DNA of 64,000 nucleotides from positions 124,001 to 188,000 of the forward strand of contig JBMOQW010000033.1 in NCBI GenBank assembly GCA_049322515.1. Reading direction: 5' to 3'. This document shows, piece after piece, positions 26,710 to 35,721 of the stretch. Source of the DNA: Parasulfuritortus sp049322515 (GTDB lineage: Bacteria > Pseudomonadota > Gammaproteobacteria > Burkholderiales > Thiobacillaceae). The notes beneath the pieces were generated by a model. The model was not told where the DNA came from. It made no database searches and worked only from the letters and a program-made list of their open reading frames with translations. Position numbers and translations under genes: made by a program. Each line of letters starts with the position of its first letter. The stretch's first letter is position 1.

Positions 26710-27050
26710 GTGCCTCCAGCCTGGCCTGGCTTGCCTCGGCCTGCCTGATCGGCCTGATCCTGCTCGGCCTCGCCTGGGAACTCTGGCTGGCCCCGCTACG
26801 CCCGGGCGGGTCCGGGCTGGTCCTGAAAATCCTGCCCCTTCTCGCCGTGCTGTTCGGCATCCTGCATGGCCGCCCACGTGCCTATCGGGTGACCAGCCTG
26901 CTGGTCTGGCTCTATTTCGCCGAAGGGGTGATGCGCAGCATGACCGAACCGGCCCCGGCGGCCTGGCTGGCTGGCCTGGAAATCCTGCTCGCCCTCGGAT
27001 TGTTCGCCAGTGTGGCATTTTTCCTGCGGCGCGGCCGCGCCACCGCTTGA
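26697..27050 (+). CDS. DUF2069-family membrane protein
   Basis: A 117-residue inner-membrane protein with four hydrophobic segments (about 8-28, 42-57, 65-82 and 90-110). It contains the DUF2069 pattern LPLLAVLFGILHGRPRAYRVTSLLVWLYFAEGVMR (given in part). The gene overlaps the HugZ-like gene by 13 bases and often travels with wrbA. Function unknown. Confidence 0.88.
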   Translation: MARLSASSLAWLASACLIGLILLGLAWELWLAPLRPGGSGLVLKILPLLAVLFGILHGRPRAYRVTSLLVWLYFAEGVMRSMTEPAPAAWLAGLEILLALGLFASVAFFLRRGRATA

Positions 27051-27062
27051 AACCGTCCTGGC

Positions 27063-27076
27063 TTGATTCTGGTCAA
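27063..27076 (+). promoter_or_regulatory. FNR/ANR-like site
   Basis: TTGAT-TCTG-GTCAA matches the FNR/DNR consensus TTGAT-N4-ATCAA at 9 of 10 positions. It is centred about 68 bases before the predicted transcript start of the heme-protein gene, a plausible class I activator position. Confidence 0.45.
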
Positions 27077-27102
27077 CGCAAAAGCCGCGCGAACGATCTA
27101 AA

Positions 27103-27131
27103 TTGACGACATTAGTGTCCACTTATATACT
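27103..27131 (+). promoter_or_regulatory. Sigma-70 promoter of the heme protein genes
   Basis: TTGACG (27103-27108), 17-base spacer, TATACT (27126-27131): near-consensus in both hexamers. The leader to the ATG at 27163 contains TAGGAGCC as ribosome binding site. Confidence 0.8.
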
Positions 27132-27162
27132 CCCCCACATTTTGCGATCCTAGGAGCCCTTC

Positions 27163-27939
27163 ATGCGCAAGGTTAGTTACGTCCACTTCCAGTTCCTGCC
27201 GATGTCCATGCGAGTCTTGTTCTCGATGGTGCTGCTGGTGTTCGGCACCGGCTACCTGATGGCCATGATCCAGGTGTGGGAATCCCACGCCGGCAAGGAC
27301 GGCAACGAGATGCTCTCGGCCAAGGACCTGATCATTTCCTATAGTGGCAACCCCGAGGGCACCAAGATGGAATCGGCCCTGCGCGGCCCGATGTCCGACA
27401 TGCTGCCGCCGGAAAAGAAAACCATCGTGTTCGACTGGCTGCATCAAAAGGCGCCCCAGGAAGACTACGCCAGCAAGATCGAACCGATCCTGCAGGAGCA
27501 TTGCGTCGCCTGTCACAACCCCGGCGCCAACCCGCACCTGCCCGACCTGACTACCGCCGAGGGCGTGGCCAAGATCACCGCCGTCGACACCGGCATGACC
27601 ATCGCCACCCTGGTCCGCGTCTCGCACATCCATCTGTTCTCGATCACCTTCATCTTCTTCATCATCGGCTTCATCTACGCCCACTCCTACGTGCGCCCGG
27701 CCTGGTTCAAGTGTGCCGTGCTGGCCATTCCCTTCCTGTCCCTGCTGGTCGACATCGCCGCCTGGTACCTGACCAAGGTCTGGACCGGCTTCGCCTGGGT
27801 GATCATTCTGGGCGGCGCGCTGTACGGGATTTGCTTCGCCATCATGTGGTTCACCTCGATGTATCAGATGTGGCTCTACAAACTGCCCCAGGAACTGATC
27901 GACACGGAAGGCCAGTTGCCCAGCCTGCATCGCGCCTGA
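27163..27939 (+). CDS. Membrane protein with internal c-type heme motif
   Basis: A 258-residue inner-membrane protein. A first span lies at about 14-35. A periplasmic section of about 110 residues carries one CXXCH heme motif (CVACH, Cys114 to His118) in a short cytochrome-like context EPILQEHCVACHNPGANPHLPDL. Four further spans run from about 148 to 240, starting RVSHIHLFSITFIFFIIGFIY, with paired histidines (SHIH) that could bind a second heme. ATG follows GGAG. It is 49 bases upstream of a four-heme lipoprotein cytochrome. I recognise no named family; a membrane electron-transfer anchor is the likely role. Confidence 0.8.
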   Translation: MRKVSYVHFQFLPMSMRVLFSMVLLVFGTGYLMAMIQVWESHAGKDGNEMLSAKDLIISYSGNPEGTKMESALRGPMSDMLPPEKKTIVFDWLHQKAPQEDYASKIEPILQEHCVACHNPGANPHLPDLTTAEGVAKITAVDTGMTIATLVRVSHIHLFSITFIFFIIGFIYAHSYVRPAWFKCAVLAIPFLSLLVDIAAWYLTKVWTGFAWVIILGGALYGICFAIMWFTSMYQMWLYKLPQELIDTEGQLPSLHRA

Positions 27940-27988
27940 CCGCCCCTGATCCCTTCCCCTGGTAATCGAATTCGCTCAAGAGGCCACC

Positions 27989-29116
27989 ATGAAACATGTC
28001 CCCTCCCTGATCCTTGCCTCCCTGCTCCTGGCTGCCTGCGGCAAGGAAGCACCGCCCGCCCCTGAACAGACCACCCAGGCGGACCCCGCCGCCGGCAAGG
28101 CCGTCGCCGAAGCCAAGTGCGCCAGTTGCCATGGCCTGGATGGCAAGGGCACCGGCCCCGACATTCCCAACCTGGGCGGCCAGAACGCGGCCTACCTGCT
28201 CAACGCCCTGGAAGGCTATCGCACCGGCACCCGTCAGCACGCGGCCCTGCAGCAGTTGTCTGCCGAGCTGTCCGAAGCCGACACCAAGAGCATTGCAGCC
28301 TACTACGCCAGCCAGAAGCCGGCCGCGCCGGCCAGTGCCGCGGGTGCCGCCGACACGGTGGCGGCCGGCAAAGCCGCGGCGGCCACCTGCATCGCCTGCC
28401 ACGGCGCCGACGGCAACAGCAAGTTGCCGGGCACCCCCAGCCTCGCGGGCCAGCACCCGGGCTATCTGCTCGCCTCGATGCAGGCCTACAAGGACGGCAG
28501 CCGCAAGGACAGCTCGATGGCCGGCCAGGTGGCCAAGCTGGACAAGGTGACCATGGAAAACCTGGCGGCCTATTTCGCCGCCCAGACCCCGGTCGCGCGC
28601 CCCGCCCCGGCCAAGGGCGACAAGGTGGCCGGCGAGCCGCTCTCGGGCAAGTGCGGGGGCTGCCACGGCAAGGAAGGTCACAGTGCCGACGCGGTCACGC
28701 CCAGCCTGGCCGGCCAGGACGCGCAATACCTGGTCAAGACCATGCAGAATTACCGTGACGGTGGTCGCGCGCATCCGGAGATGAAGGCCATGCTGGCCGG
28801 CGTCAAGGATGCCGATCTGGCCCACATCGCGGCCTTTTATACTGCCCAGGCACCCCAGGCTGCCGCGCAGGCCAAGCCGACCGCTGGCCAGCAATGGGCG
28901 GAGCGCTGCGACAAGTGCCACGGCCCGGGCAACGACAATCCGGCCATGGTGACGCCGATCCTGGACGGCCAGCCCGTGGCCTACCTGGCCAAGGCACTCA
29001 AGGACTACCGTGAAGGCAAGCGGGTGCAATCGGCCATGCACGCCATGGGCGCACCGCTGACCGACGCGGACATCCAGGCGATCGCCGAGCACTACGCCGG
29101 CCAAGCGCCACGCTGA
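27989..29116 (+). CDS. Four-domain c-type cytochrome lipoprotein
   Basis: A 375-residue exported cytochrome. The signal MKHVPSLILASLLLAACGKE is a lipoprotein signal. Four tandem class I (c553-like) domains have heme motifs CASCH at 44, CIACH at 134, CGGCH at 222 and CDKCH at 307. Each domain repeats the same pattern of PxLxGQxxxYLxxxxxxYxxGxR and a distal methionine (such as SSMAGQ or AMHAMG). It is likely a periplasmic electron carrier fed by the membrane heme protein upstream. A strong terminator follows. Confidence 0.92.
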   Translation: MKHVPSLILASLLLAACGKEAPPAPEQTTQADPAAGKAVAEAKCASCHGLDGKGTGPDIPNLGGQNAAYLLNALEGYRTGTRQHAALQQLSAELSEADTKSIAAYYASQKPAAPASAAGAADTVAAGKAAAATCIACHGADGNSKLPGTPSLAGQHPGYLLASMQAYKDGSRKDSSMAGQVAKLDKVTMENLAAYFAAQTPVARPAPAKGDKVAGEPLSGKCGGCHGKEGHSADAVTPSLAGQDAQYLVKTMQNYRDGGRAHPEMKAMLAGVKDADLAHIAAFYTAQAPQAAAQAKPTAGQQWAERCDKCHGPGNDNPAMVTPILDGQPVAYLAKALKDYREGKRVQSAMHAMGAPLTDADIQAIAEHYAGQAPR

Positions 29117-29133
29117 GGCAGGACGCCCTAGGC

Positions 29134-29166
29134 AAACGGGCAGCCGAGGCTGCCCGTTTTATTTTG
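29134..29166 (+). terminator. Intrinsic terminator after the cytochrome gene
   Basis: Ten-base GC-rich stem ACGGGCAGCC / GGCTGCCCGT, extended by A-T pairs, then TTTATTTT on the plus strand. It ends the heme-protein transcript before the convergent binding-protein gene. Confidence 0.9.
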
Positions 29167-29179
29167 CTGACGTGCGCAT

Positions 29180-29917
29180 TCAGTCGGCGCAGCCCTGCTC
29201 GAACGTAATGCCCCGGGTAATCCGCCGATACCGGCCATCCTTCTTCATATCGAGCAGGGCGCGAGAAAATGCCTCGGCCTGCCGCCGGCCGGCCGGCGTC
29301 GGCTGGAATGCGTAGAACACCGCCTGGCGGGAAACCGGGGCACCGGCCTGGTATTGCATCCGCTCGGCCAGCCCCAGCTTGGCGAAGGCCTTGACTCCGG
29401 TCTTTTCGTCGAGAATGAAGGCATCGATATGGCCTGCCATCAGTTTACGGATGTTGGCCTCGTCCGAGACCGCATGCTCAAGCGTGTAGGACGTGTTGGC
29501 GAGCACCTCCCGGGCATAGGGATAGCCGCGCGTGACGCCCACCCGCAATCCTTTCAGATCGGCCAGGGAAACCCGCTTGGGCGCACCGGCCCGGGTGAAG
29601 ACGAAATCTTCCTTGCAGTCGATCGGCTCCGAACTCCGGACAAACCGGCCCGGATCGGGAAACAACACTTCGAGGGCCGGAAACAGGACGTGTTGCTGGC
29701 CGGCAAGGAACGCCTGCACGGCGCGTGGCGGCGGCATCACGGTCAATTTGACCGGAATGCCCGCAGTCGCGGCCACCGCCTGGGTGAGTTCGACGAACAG
29801 GCCGGATCGCTCGCTCTCGACATGGACCGGGATCGGATAGGTCACCACCGAGAGCGCCGCTTGCGCCCAACCGCAGACCAGCCACAGCAGTCCGGCAAAG
29901 GGTACGCGCAACATCAT
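29180..29917 (-). CDS. Periplasmic solute-binding protein (family 3-like)
   Basis: A 245-residue exported protein with signal peptide ending GWAQAA. The mature part is a two-lobe amino-acid-type binding fold: GLFVELTQAVAATAGIPVKLTVMPPPRAVQAFLAGQ (in part), then LKGLRVGVTRGYPYAREVL, a hinge, DAFILDEKTGVKAF and a terminal DMKKDGRYRRI. ATG at 29917 follows AAGGAG; the frame is open further upstream but unsupported. No transporter genes are near. It lies just after the hybrid kinase, so it may act as a sensor accessory. Confidence 0.82.
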   Translation of the reverse strand: MMLRVPFAGLLWLVCGWAQAALSVVTYPIPVHVESERSGLFVELTQAVAATAGIPVKLTVMPPPRAVQAFLAGQQHVLFPALEVLFPDPGRFVRSSEPIDCKEDFVFTRAGAPKRVSLADLKGLRVGVTRGYPYAREVLANTSYTLEHAVSDEANIRKLMAGHIDAFILDEKTGVKAFAKLGLAERMQYQAGAPVSRQAVFYAFQPTPAGRRQAEAFSRALLDMKKDGRYRRITRGITFEQGCAD

Positions 29918-29949
29918 GGCTAGCTCCTTGATCTCGAACCAGAACCGCT

Positions 29950-32900
29950 TCAGCTGACGGCCGGCAACAGGCGAATATGCCGGATCAATTCTGCCAGGAC
30001 AGCCTCCAGGTGATCCAGGACCGCCATGCACTCCGGCCCGGCATTTCTTTGCTTGAGCAAGCGCTCGGCCTGCTCGGCAAGTTCACGCACCTCGCCCGCG
30101 GCCAAGGTTGCCGCCACCCCCTTGAGGGTATGCGCGATCCGCTCGGCCACGGTCCAGTCAGACTCGTCCAGTGCACGACGAATCAGGCTCACGGCATCGG
30201 CCTGGCTGGCCGCGAATTTGTTCAACAAGGCCAGGTAGAAGGACAACTTGCCGTTCACTCTTGACAAACCGATCTGGTGATCCAGGCCAGGCACCTGCTC
30301 AAGACTGACCGGGGGCGCGGAGGATGCCGGCGATGCCGGCTCGCCCGCCCCGACCGTCACGGCCACTTCGACGGCCTGGGTGGCTGCCGGCCCGCGCAAC
30401 CAGGTTTTCAACTCGGCCCAGAGCCTGTGCGTGTCGATCGGCTTGGTGATGAAGCCCTGCATGCCCGCTTCCTGGCAACGCAGGCGGTCCTGGCGCATGG
30501 CATTGGCAGTCATGGCGACGATCGGCAATTGATGCGCATTGAAGCGCTTGCGGATTTCCCGCGTGGCGGTCACGCCGTCCATGACCGGCATCTGCATGTC
30601 CATCAGGACCAGGTCAAAGGACTGGCGCTGTACCTTGTCCAAGGCGACCTGGCCATTTTCCGCAATCTCCACGAAAAAGCCACGGCTTTCCAGGAGCTCG
30701 GTCGCCACCAGCTGGTTGACGTCATTGTCCTCGACCAGCAGGATGCGCGCGCCGGCCAGGGCTGCCAGTGTCTCGTCGGCGGCCTCGACCTGCTCCAGGC
30801 CGGACAGCGCCGAACGCCCCAGACTGCTCGACAAGGCCTCGAAAAAATCACTGGCCGAGGCCTCGGGCGGCAGGCGGATGGAGTCGTTTCCGGCCTGGCC
30901 TGCCTCGGCGGGGGCCGCGTCCACCATCAGGACACGGGGTTTCGGCCGTCCCTTGTGTGCCATCGACACTTCCTCCCAAGCCTGTTGATAGAGCGGCCAG
31001 TGCCCGGGATCGAGGACCACCACCCCGGTCCCGGCGTGGCCGAGCTTTTCGATGCAGGACGGCAACGGCTGTCCGGGATCCGGACGGTCGACCACGCAGC
31101 CGAAATTGCGTGCCCAACCACTGGCTGGGTGGTGCTCCGGGTCATCCACCAACATCAGGACGTGCACCCCGGCCCTTTGGTCCGCCTCGTTCGTCCAACC
31201 CAGACGGGCGGTGAACCAGAAGGAGCTCCCCCGGCCCAGCTCGGACTCGACCCCGACCTCCCCGCCCATCAATTCGACCAGGCGCTTGCAGATCGCCAGG
31301 CCCAGTCCGGTACCACCGAAGCGCCGACTGATCGTACTGTCGGCCTGGGTGAAGCTCTGGAACAGTCGGCCTCGTTGCGCCTCGGACATGCCGATGCCGG
31401 TATCGGTGACACTCACCCGCAGGGTGAAATGATCCCTCGCCATGGCCTCGGCGCGGACATCGATCTCGATACGGCCATGTTCGGTGAATTTGACCGCATT
31501 GTTGCAGTAATTGATCAGCACCTGCCGGAGCCGGAGCAGATCCCCGAACAAACACCGGGGAATCGCCGGATCGGCACGGATGACCAGTTCCAGGCTGCGC
31601 GCCGACATCCGCTCCGCCAGCATGTCGCGGACCGGGTCGATCAACTGCTCGAGCGTGAAAGCCGCCGACTCGACCTCGAGCTTTCCGGCTTCGATCTTGG
31701 AAAAATCCAGAATGTCGTTGATGACGCCGAGCAGATGCACCCCGGAGCGGTGGATCTTGGCCAGGAACTCACGCTGTTGCTCCGATAGGCGGCTCTTCAA
31801 GGTGAGTTCGCTGAGCCCGATGATGCCATTGAGCGGCGTGCGGATTTCGTGGCTCATGTTGGCAAGGAACGCCGCCTTGGTTTGGGCCGCCGTCTCCGCG
31901 GCCTCCTTGGCCTGGTTCAGATCGGTGACATCGTAGAACCAGCCCAGGCTGCATTCCTGATCGTTGTAGAGGATGGGCACCACGGAGACCATGATCGACC
32001 GGTCCTGGTCCTGGAAGGTGCGCATCCGCACCAGGCGGGGCCGGGTGGCCGCCTTCTCGGCATGCATCTCCCGGTGCAACGACAGGAAATCCTCGAAATC
32101 GTGGTAGATGCCATGCAGGTTCGCTTCCAGCGCCTCCCTCGAAGGCACCTGGAACAAGGTGTAGAAGCTGCGGTTCGCGAACACCAGACGCGACTCGGCC
32201 GGATGGCGGTGCGTGGTCAGGATGCGCACGGCGATCGGGCTATGGTCGAGCATGAACTGCAATTGCTCGGTGCTGCGCTGGAGCTTTTGGGCGCGCATCT
32301 CGGACTGCTCGGTGGCCACCAACAATTCTGCAGTGCGATTGCGAACCGTCTGCTCCAGTGACTTGTTCATCTCATCGAACGCCGAACGCGATTGCATGAC
32401 CCGCTCGTTCATGGCGTTGAGCGCGTCGACCAGCAAACCGATCTCATCGCGGCGCGGATAGGCCAGGGGGGCGGCATGTCCCCGGGCTTGCTGCTCGGAG
32501 AGGTCGGCGATGGCCGCTGTAACCTGACCCAGCGGCCGGGCCAGATAGCGGGTCACAGCGAAATACAGGACGACAAACATGCCGATCCCGACGACCAGCG
32601 TGTTGAACAACAAGACCAGGATGTTGCCGCGCAGACGATCAAGCAGCACCGAGCCGTCGGTGTAGATCAGGAGCCGGCCGATCGTCTCGCCAGGCCCGGC
32701 GACCGCCACCCCCTTCAGGTCGACGACATGGGTGCGCACCCCACCCAGCAGCAGGGGTCGGCCCTCGTTCTGGTTCGCCACAGCGCCCTCCTCCGCCAGC
32801 CGGACGCCGCTACTGTCGAGCAATTGGATGCCAGACACCACAGGCACCTGGATCAGCCCCTTGGCCAGGACCTCGATCATGTCCAGGTCGAGGTTCCAGG

Positions 32901-33081
32901 CTGCGTGGCTGAAGCCCTTGCCGAAGGATTGCTCGATCTGGGCCAGCTCGGTGTCGATCTTGCGCTCGGTGGCGCGCACTTCGACCCAGATCATCACCAG
33001 CGCCGTGACCACCACCATGACCACGTACCATAGCAGTACTTGGCGCAGCAACAGGCGGGAAAGAGAGACGCGGGGGATCAT
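29950..33081 (-). CDS. BarA-type hybrid sensor histidine kinase with PAS, receiver and Hpt domains
   Basis: A 1043-residue multidomain kinase. Transmembrane segments lie at about 12-35 and 155-178 around a periplasmic sensor domain (WNLDLDMIEV). HAMP follows (about 180-235), then PAS (about 275-390), HisKA with His411 in MSHEIRTPLNG, and HATPase (NNAVKF, TGIGM, GTGLGLAI). A degenerate receiver without a phospho-Asp precedes a normal receiver with Asp828 (LVLMDMQMP), and an Hpt domain has His984 (AHTLKG). ATG at 33081 begins MIPRVSLSRLLL. No separate response regulator is adjacent. The stop is 32 bases before the binding-protein start. Confidence 0.92.
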   Translation of the reverse strand: MIPRVSLSRLLLRQVLLWYVVMVVVTALVMIWVEVRATERKIDTELAQIEQSFGKGFSHAAWNLDLDMIEVLAKGLIQVPVVSGIQLLDSSGVRLAEEGAVANQNEGRPLLLGGVRTHVVDLKGVAVAGPGETIGRLLIYTDGSVLLDRLRGNILVLLFNTLVVGIGMFVVLYFAVTRYLARPLGQVTAAIADLSEQQARGHAAPLAYPRRDEIGLLVDALNAMNERVMQSRSAFDEMNKSLEQTVRNRTAELLVATEQSEMRAQKLQRSTEQLQFMLDHSPIAVRILTTHRHPAESRLVFANRSFYTLFQVPSREALEANLHGIYHDFEDFLSLHREMHAEKAATRPRLVRMRTFQDQDRSIMVSVVPILYNDQECSLGWFYDVTDLNQAKEAAETAAQTKAAFLANMSHEIRTPLNGIIGLSELTLKSRLSEQQREFLAKIHRSGVHLLGVINDILDFSKIEAGKLEVESAAFTLEQLIDPVRDMLAERMSARSLELVIRADPAIPRCLFGDLLRLRQVLINYCNNAVKFTEHGRIEIDVRAEAMARDHFTLRVSVTDTGIGMSEAQRGRLFQSFTQADSTISRRFGGTGLGLAICKRLVELMGGEVGVESELGRGSSFWFTARLGWTNEADQRAGVHVLMLVDDPEHHPASGWARNFGCVVDRPDPGQPLPSCIEKLGHAGTGVVVLDPGHWPLYQQAWEEVSMAHKGRPKPRVLMVDAAPAEAGQAGNDSIRLPPEASASDFFEALSSSLGRSALSGLEQVEAADETLAALAGARILLVEDNDVNQLVATELLESRGFFVEIAENGQVALDKVQRQSFDLVLMDMQMPVMDGVTATREIRKRFNAHQLPIVAMTANAMRQDRLRCQEAGMQGFITKPIDTHRLWAELKTWLRGPAATQAVEVAVTVGAGEPASPASSAPPVSLEQVPGLDHQIGLSRVNGKLSFYLALLNKFAASQADAVSLIRRALDESDWTVAERIAHTLKGVAATLAAGEVRELAEQAERLLKQRNAGPECMAVLDHLEAVLAELIRHIRLLPAVS

Positions 33082-33163
33082 CTGTTCATCGCTGATTCGG
33101 GACGTAAATCCAGCCTGGGTCGGCCATTGTAGCCGAGCCCTTTCCGACCACCAACGCGAGACG

Positions 33164-33193
33164 CCCCAGACCTGACAACTGTCGGATCTGGGG
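33164..33193. repeat. Hairpin after leuA
   Basis: CCCCAGA (33164-33170) pairs with TCTGGGG (33187-33193), with additional internal pairing. It sits 22 bases past the leuA stop with no T-run, and may be a factor-assisted terminator. The remaining 33082-33163 holds the presumed kinase promoter; nothing clear is seen. Confidence 0.45.
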
Positions 33194-33214
33194 GACAAGT
33201 GCGTGACCTGGCCG

Positions 33215-34765
33215 CTAGACCTGCGGGTGGGCGCGCTCCTCCGCACTGTAGAGCTTGTTGAGCGCGTTCAGATACGACTTCACCGAAGCGATGACGATAT
33301 CGGTATCGGCGCCCTGGCCGTTGACGATGCGACCGTTGCGGGCCAGACGGACCGTGACCTCGCCCTGGGCATCGGTGCCGGTGGTGATGTTGTTCACCGA
33401 GTAGAGCAACAGCGTCGAGCCACTGCCGACCATTTTCTCGATGGCCCGGAACGAGGCATCGACCGGACCACCGCCGGTTTCATCGGCGTGCAATTCCTGA
33501 CCACCGTCGGAGAGCACCACGAAGGCATGCGGCATTTCCCCGGTTTCCGAGCAGACTTTCATCGAGACCAGCTTGAAACGGTCGCAGGTGTCGACGCCAG
33601 CCTCGTCGGAAACCAGGGCCTGGATGTCCTCGTCGAAGATCTCCCGCTTCTTGTCGGCCAATTCCTTGAACCGGGCGAATGCGGCGTTGAGCGCCTCCTC
33701 GCTGTCCATGACGATGCCGAGTTCCTGAAGGCGGGTGCGGAAGGCATTGCGCCCCGACAGCTTGCCCAAGGACAACTTGTTGGTGGTCCAGCCGACATCC
33801 TCGGCGCGCATGATCTCGTAGGTCTCGCGGTGCTTGAGCACGCCGTCCTGGTGGATGCCGGACTCATGCGCGAAGGCGTTGGCGCCGACGATGGCCTTGT
33901 TCGGCTGCACCGGATAGCCGGTGATGGTGGAGACCAGTTTGGAGGTCGGCACGATCTGGCTGGTGTCGATGCGGGAATCACAGTTGAACACATCGCGCCG
34001 GGTCTTCACCGCCATGACGATTTCTTCCAGCGAGGCATTGCCGGCCCGCTCGCCCAAACCATTGATCGTGCACTCGACCTGGCGGGCGCCGTTCATCACC
34101 GCCGCGAGCGAATTGGCCGAAGCCATGCCGAGGTCGTTGTGGCAATGGGTGGACCAGACCACGGTGTCGCTCTTGGGCACCCGCGCGATCAATTCCTTGA
34201 AACGCTCGCCCCAGAGCACCGGGATGCTGTAGCCCACCGTGTCCGGCACGTTGAGGGTCTTGGCGCCGGCCTCGATGACGGCGGTGAATACCCGCACCAG
34301 GAAATCGATGTCGGAACGCACCGCGTCCTCGGCCGAGAATTCGACGTCATCGGTATATTCCCGGGCCATCCTCACCGCCGCCACGGCGCGCTCGACCACT
34401 TCGTCCGGGGTCATGCGCAGCTTCTTCTCCATGTGGATCGGCGAGGTGGCGATGAAGGTGTGGATGCGGCCCTTTTTCGCCGGCCTGATGGCTTCGCCGG
34501 CGGCACGGATGTCCTTCTCGGTGGCGCGGGCGAGCGAGCAGACGGTCGAATTCTGGACGATCTGGGCAATCGCCTTGATCGCCTCGGCGTCGCCCGGACT
34601 GGCGGCGGCGAAGCCGGCCTCGATGACGTCGACCCCGAGCCGTTCGAGCTGGCGGGCGATGCGGATCTTCTCTTCCTTGGTCATGGCCGCGCCCGGGCTT
34701 TGCTCCCCGTCCCGAAGCGTGGTGTCGAAAATGATCAAGCGGTCAGTGTTCACGGTGTCGTTCAT
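33215..34765 (-). CDS. leuA: 2-isopropylmalate synthase
   Basis: First committed enzyme of leucine synthesis, condensing acetyl-CoA with 2-ketoisovalerate. The 516-residue product has the HMGL-like barrel with FDTTLRDGEQSPGAAM, the signature STHCHNDLGMASANSLAA and GLGERAGNASLEE, then the C-terminal regulatory LeuA dimer domain (about 385-510) used for leucine feedback. ATG at 34765 follows GGAG; a TTG 12 bases upstream is less likely. It is preceded by a probable leucine-rich leader peptide. Confidence 0.97.
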   Translation of the reverse strand: MNDTVNTDRLIIFDTTLRDGEQSPGAAMTKEEKIRIARQLERLGVDVIEAGFAAASPGDAEAIKAIAQIVQNSTVCSLARATEKDIRAAGEAIRPAKKGRIHTFIATSPIHMEKKLRMTPDEVVERAVAAVRMAREYTDDVEFSAEDAVRSDIDFLVRVFTAVIEAGAKTLNVPDTVGYSIPVLWGERFKELIARVPKSDTVVWSTHCHNDLGMASANSLAAVMNGARQVECTINGLGERAGNASLEEIVMAVKTRRDVFNCDSRIDTSQIVPTSKLVSTITGYPVQPNKAIVGANAFAHESGIHQDGVLKHRETYEIMRAEDVGWTTNKLSLGKLSGRNAFRTRLQELGIVMDSEEALNAAFARFKELADKKREIFDEDIQALVSDEAGVDTCDRFKLVSMKVCSETGEMPHAFVVLSDGGQELHADETGGGPVDASFRAIEKMVGSGSTLLLYSVNNITTGTDAQGEVTVRLARNGRIVNGQGADTDIVIASVKSYLNALNKLYSAEERAHPQV

Positions 34766-34845
34766 GGCGTACTCCAATGGCGGTATTCATAAGTGACCGA
34801 GCGGACCGGGTCCGGCGGGCAAGGCACTGCAAAGGGGGGGAGGAG

Positions 34846-34932
34846 TTATCGTGTGCCCGCGCAGGGCAGCAGCAGCCGGGTCGCCAGACGGACCAGGGAG
34901 AAGAACGAGAGGGCATGGATGACCGTGTTCAT
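34846..34932 (-). CDS. Putative leu leader peptide (attenuator)
   Basis: A 28-codon open frame, M N T V I H A L S F F S L V R L A T R L then LLPCAGTR and stop. Six leucine codons include three consecutive CTG near the end, as in known leu leader peptides. It starts 7 bases after a TATAGT -10 box and ends 80 bases before leuA. After it, GCGGGCA and TGCCCGC can pair across the stop region, and an overlapping CGGACC/GGTCCG hairpin is an alternative. No T-run is obvious, so the mechanism could be translational or factor-dependent. Too short for routine gene calling. Confidence 0.5.
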   Translation of the reverse strand: MNTVIHALSFFSLVRLATRLLLPCAGTR

Positions 34933-34938
34933 GGCCGA

Positions 34939-34968
34939 ACTATAAACCGGCTACTCCGGCTTGGGCAA
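34939..34968 (-). promoter_or_regulatory. Promoter before the leu leader
   Basis: Minus strand -35 TTGCCC (34963-34968), 18-base spacer, -10 TATAGT (34939-34944). The -35 lies inside the end of pssA. The predicted start is almost at the leader ATG. Confidence 0.5.
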
Positions 34969-35721
34969 TGACTTGTCCCTATGGCGGCGATAGAGACAGA
35001 TCAGCCCATAGAGATAGCCGGACAGTCCATACCCGAGAAACAGCATGAACAGCACGATAGGCGGATCGACCGACACCAGGGTGAAGAACAGCGCGATGCC
35101 GAAGATGACGATGAACGGCACGCTCTTGCGCAAATTGATGTCCTTGCCGCTGTAGAACTTCAGGTTGCTGACCATGGTCAGCCCGGCAAACACGGTCAGC
35201 GTCCAGGCCGCCCAGCGGATGTCGCCGCCGGGAAAATGGTTGTCGACCGCGACCCAGACCATGCCGGCGATCAAGGAGGCGGCCGCCGGACTGGGCAGGC
35301 CCTGGAACCAGCGCTTGTCCTGCACCTCGAGCATGGTATTGAAGCGGGCCAGGCGCAACGCCGCCCCGGCGCAATAGATGAAGGCGGCCAGCCAGCCGAG
35401 CTTGCCCATGCCCTGGAGCGCAAAGCTGTACATCACCAGGGCCGGGGCGACGCCGAACGACACCATGTCGGACAGGGAATCGTACTCGGCGCCGAACGCG
35501 CTCTGGGTGCGCGTCATCCGGGCCACCCGACCGTCCAGGCCATCCAGCACCATGGCGATGAAGATGGCGGCGGCCGCCATCTCGAAACGGCCGTTCATGG
35601 CCTGGACGATGGCGAAGAAACCAGCGAACAGCGCCCCGGTGGTGAACAGGTTGGGCAGCAGGTAGATGCCCTTGCGCATGAAGCGCCCCTGGTGGGGCTG
35701 CAAGCCGTCCGGCTCGCTCAT
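34951..35721 (-). CDS. pssA: CDP-diacylglycerol-serine O-phosphatidyltransferase
   Basis: Makes phosphatidylserine, the precursor of phosphatidylethanolamine. The 256-residue membrane enzyme has the CDP-alcohol phosphatidyltransferase motif DGLDGRVAR...GAEYDSLSD (residues about 60-84) and about seven hydrophobic segments starting YLLPNLFTTGALFAGF. ATG at 35721 overlaps the psd stop as ATGA, so pssA is coupled to psd, the next enzyme in the same pathway. Confidence 0.95.
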   Translation of the reverse strand: MSEPDGLQPHQGRFMRKGIYLLPNLFTTGALFAGFFAIVQAMNGRFEMAAAAIFIAMVLDGLDGRVARMTRTQSAFGAEYDSLSDMVSFGVAPALVMYSFALQGMGKLGWLAAFIYCAGAALRLARFNTMLEVQDKRWFQGLPSPAAASLIAGMVWVAVDNHFPGGDIRWAAWTLTVFAGLTMVSNLKFYSGKDINLRKSVPFIVIFGIALFFTLVSVDPPIVLFMLFLGYGLSGYLYGLICLYRRHRDKSLPKPE

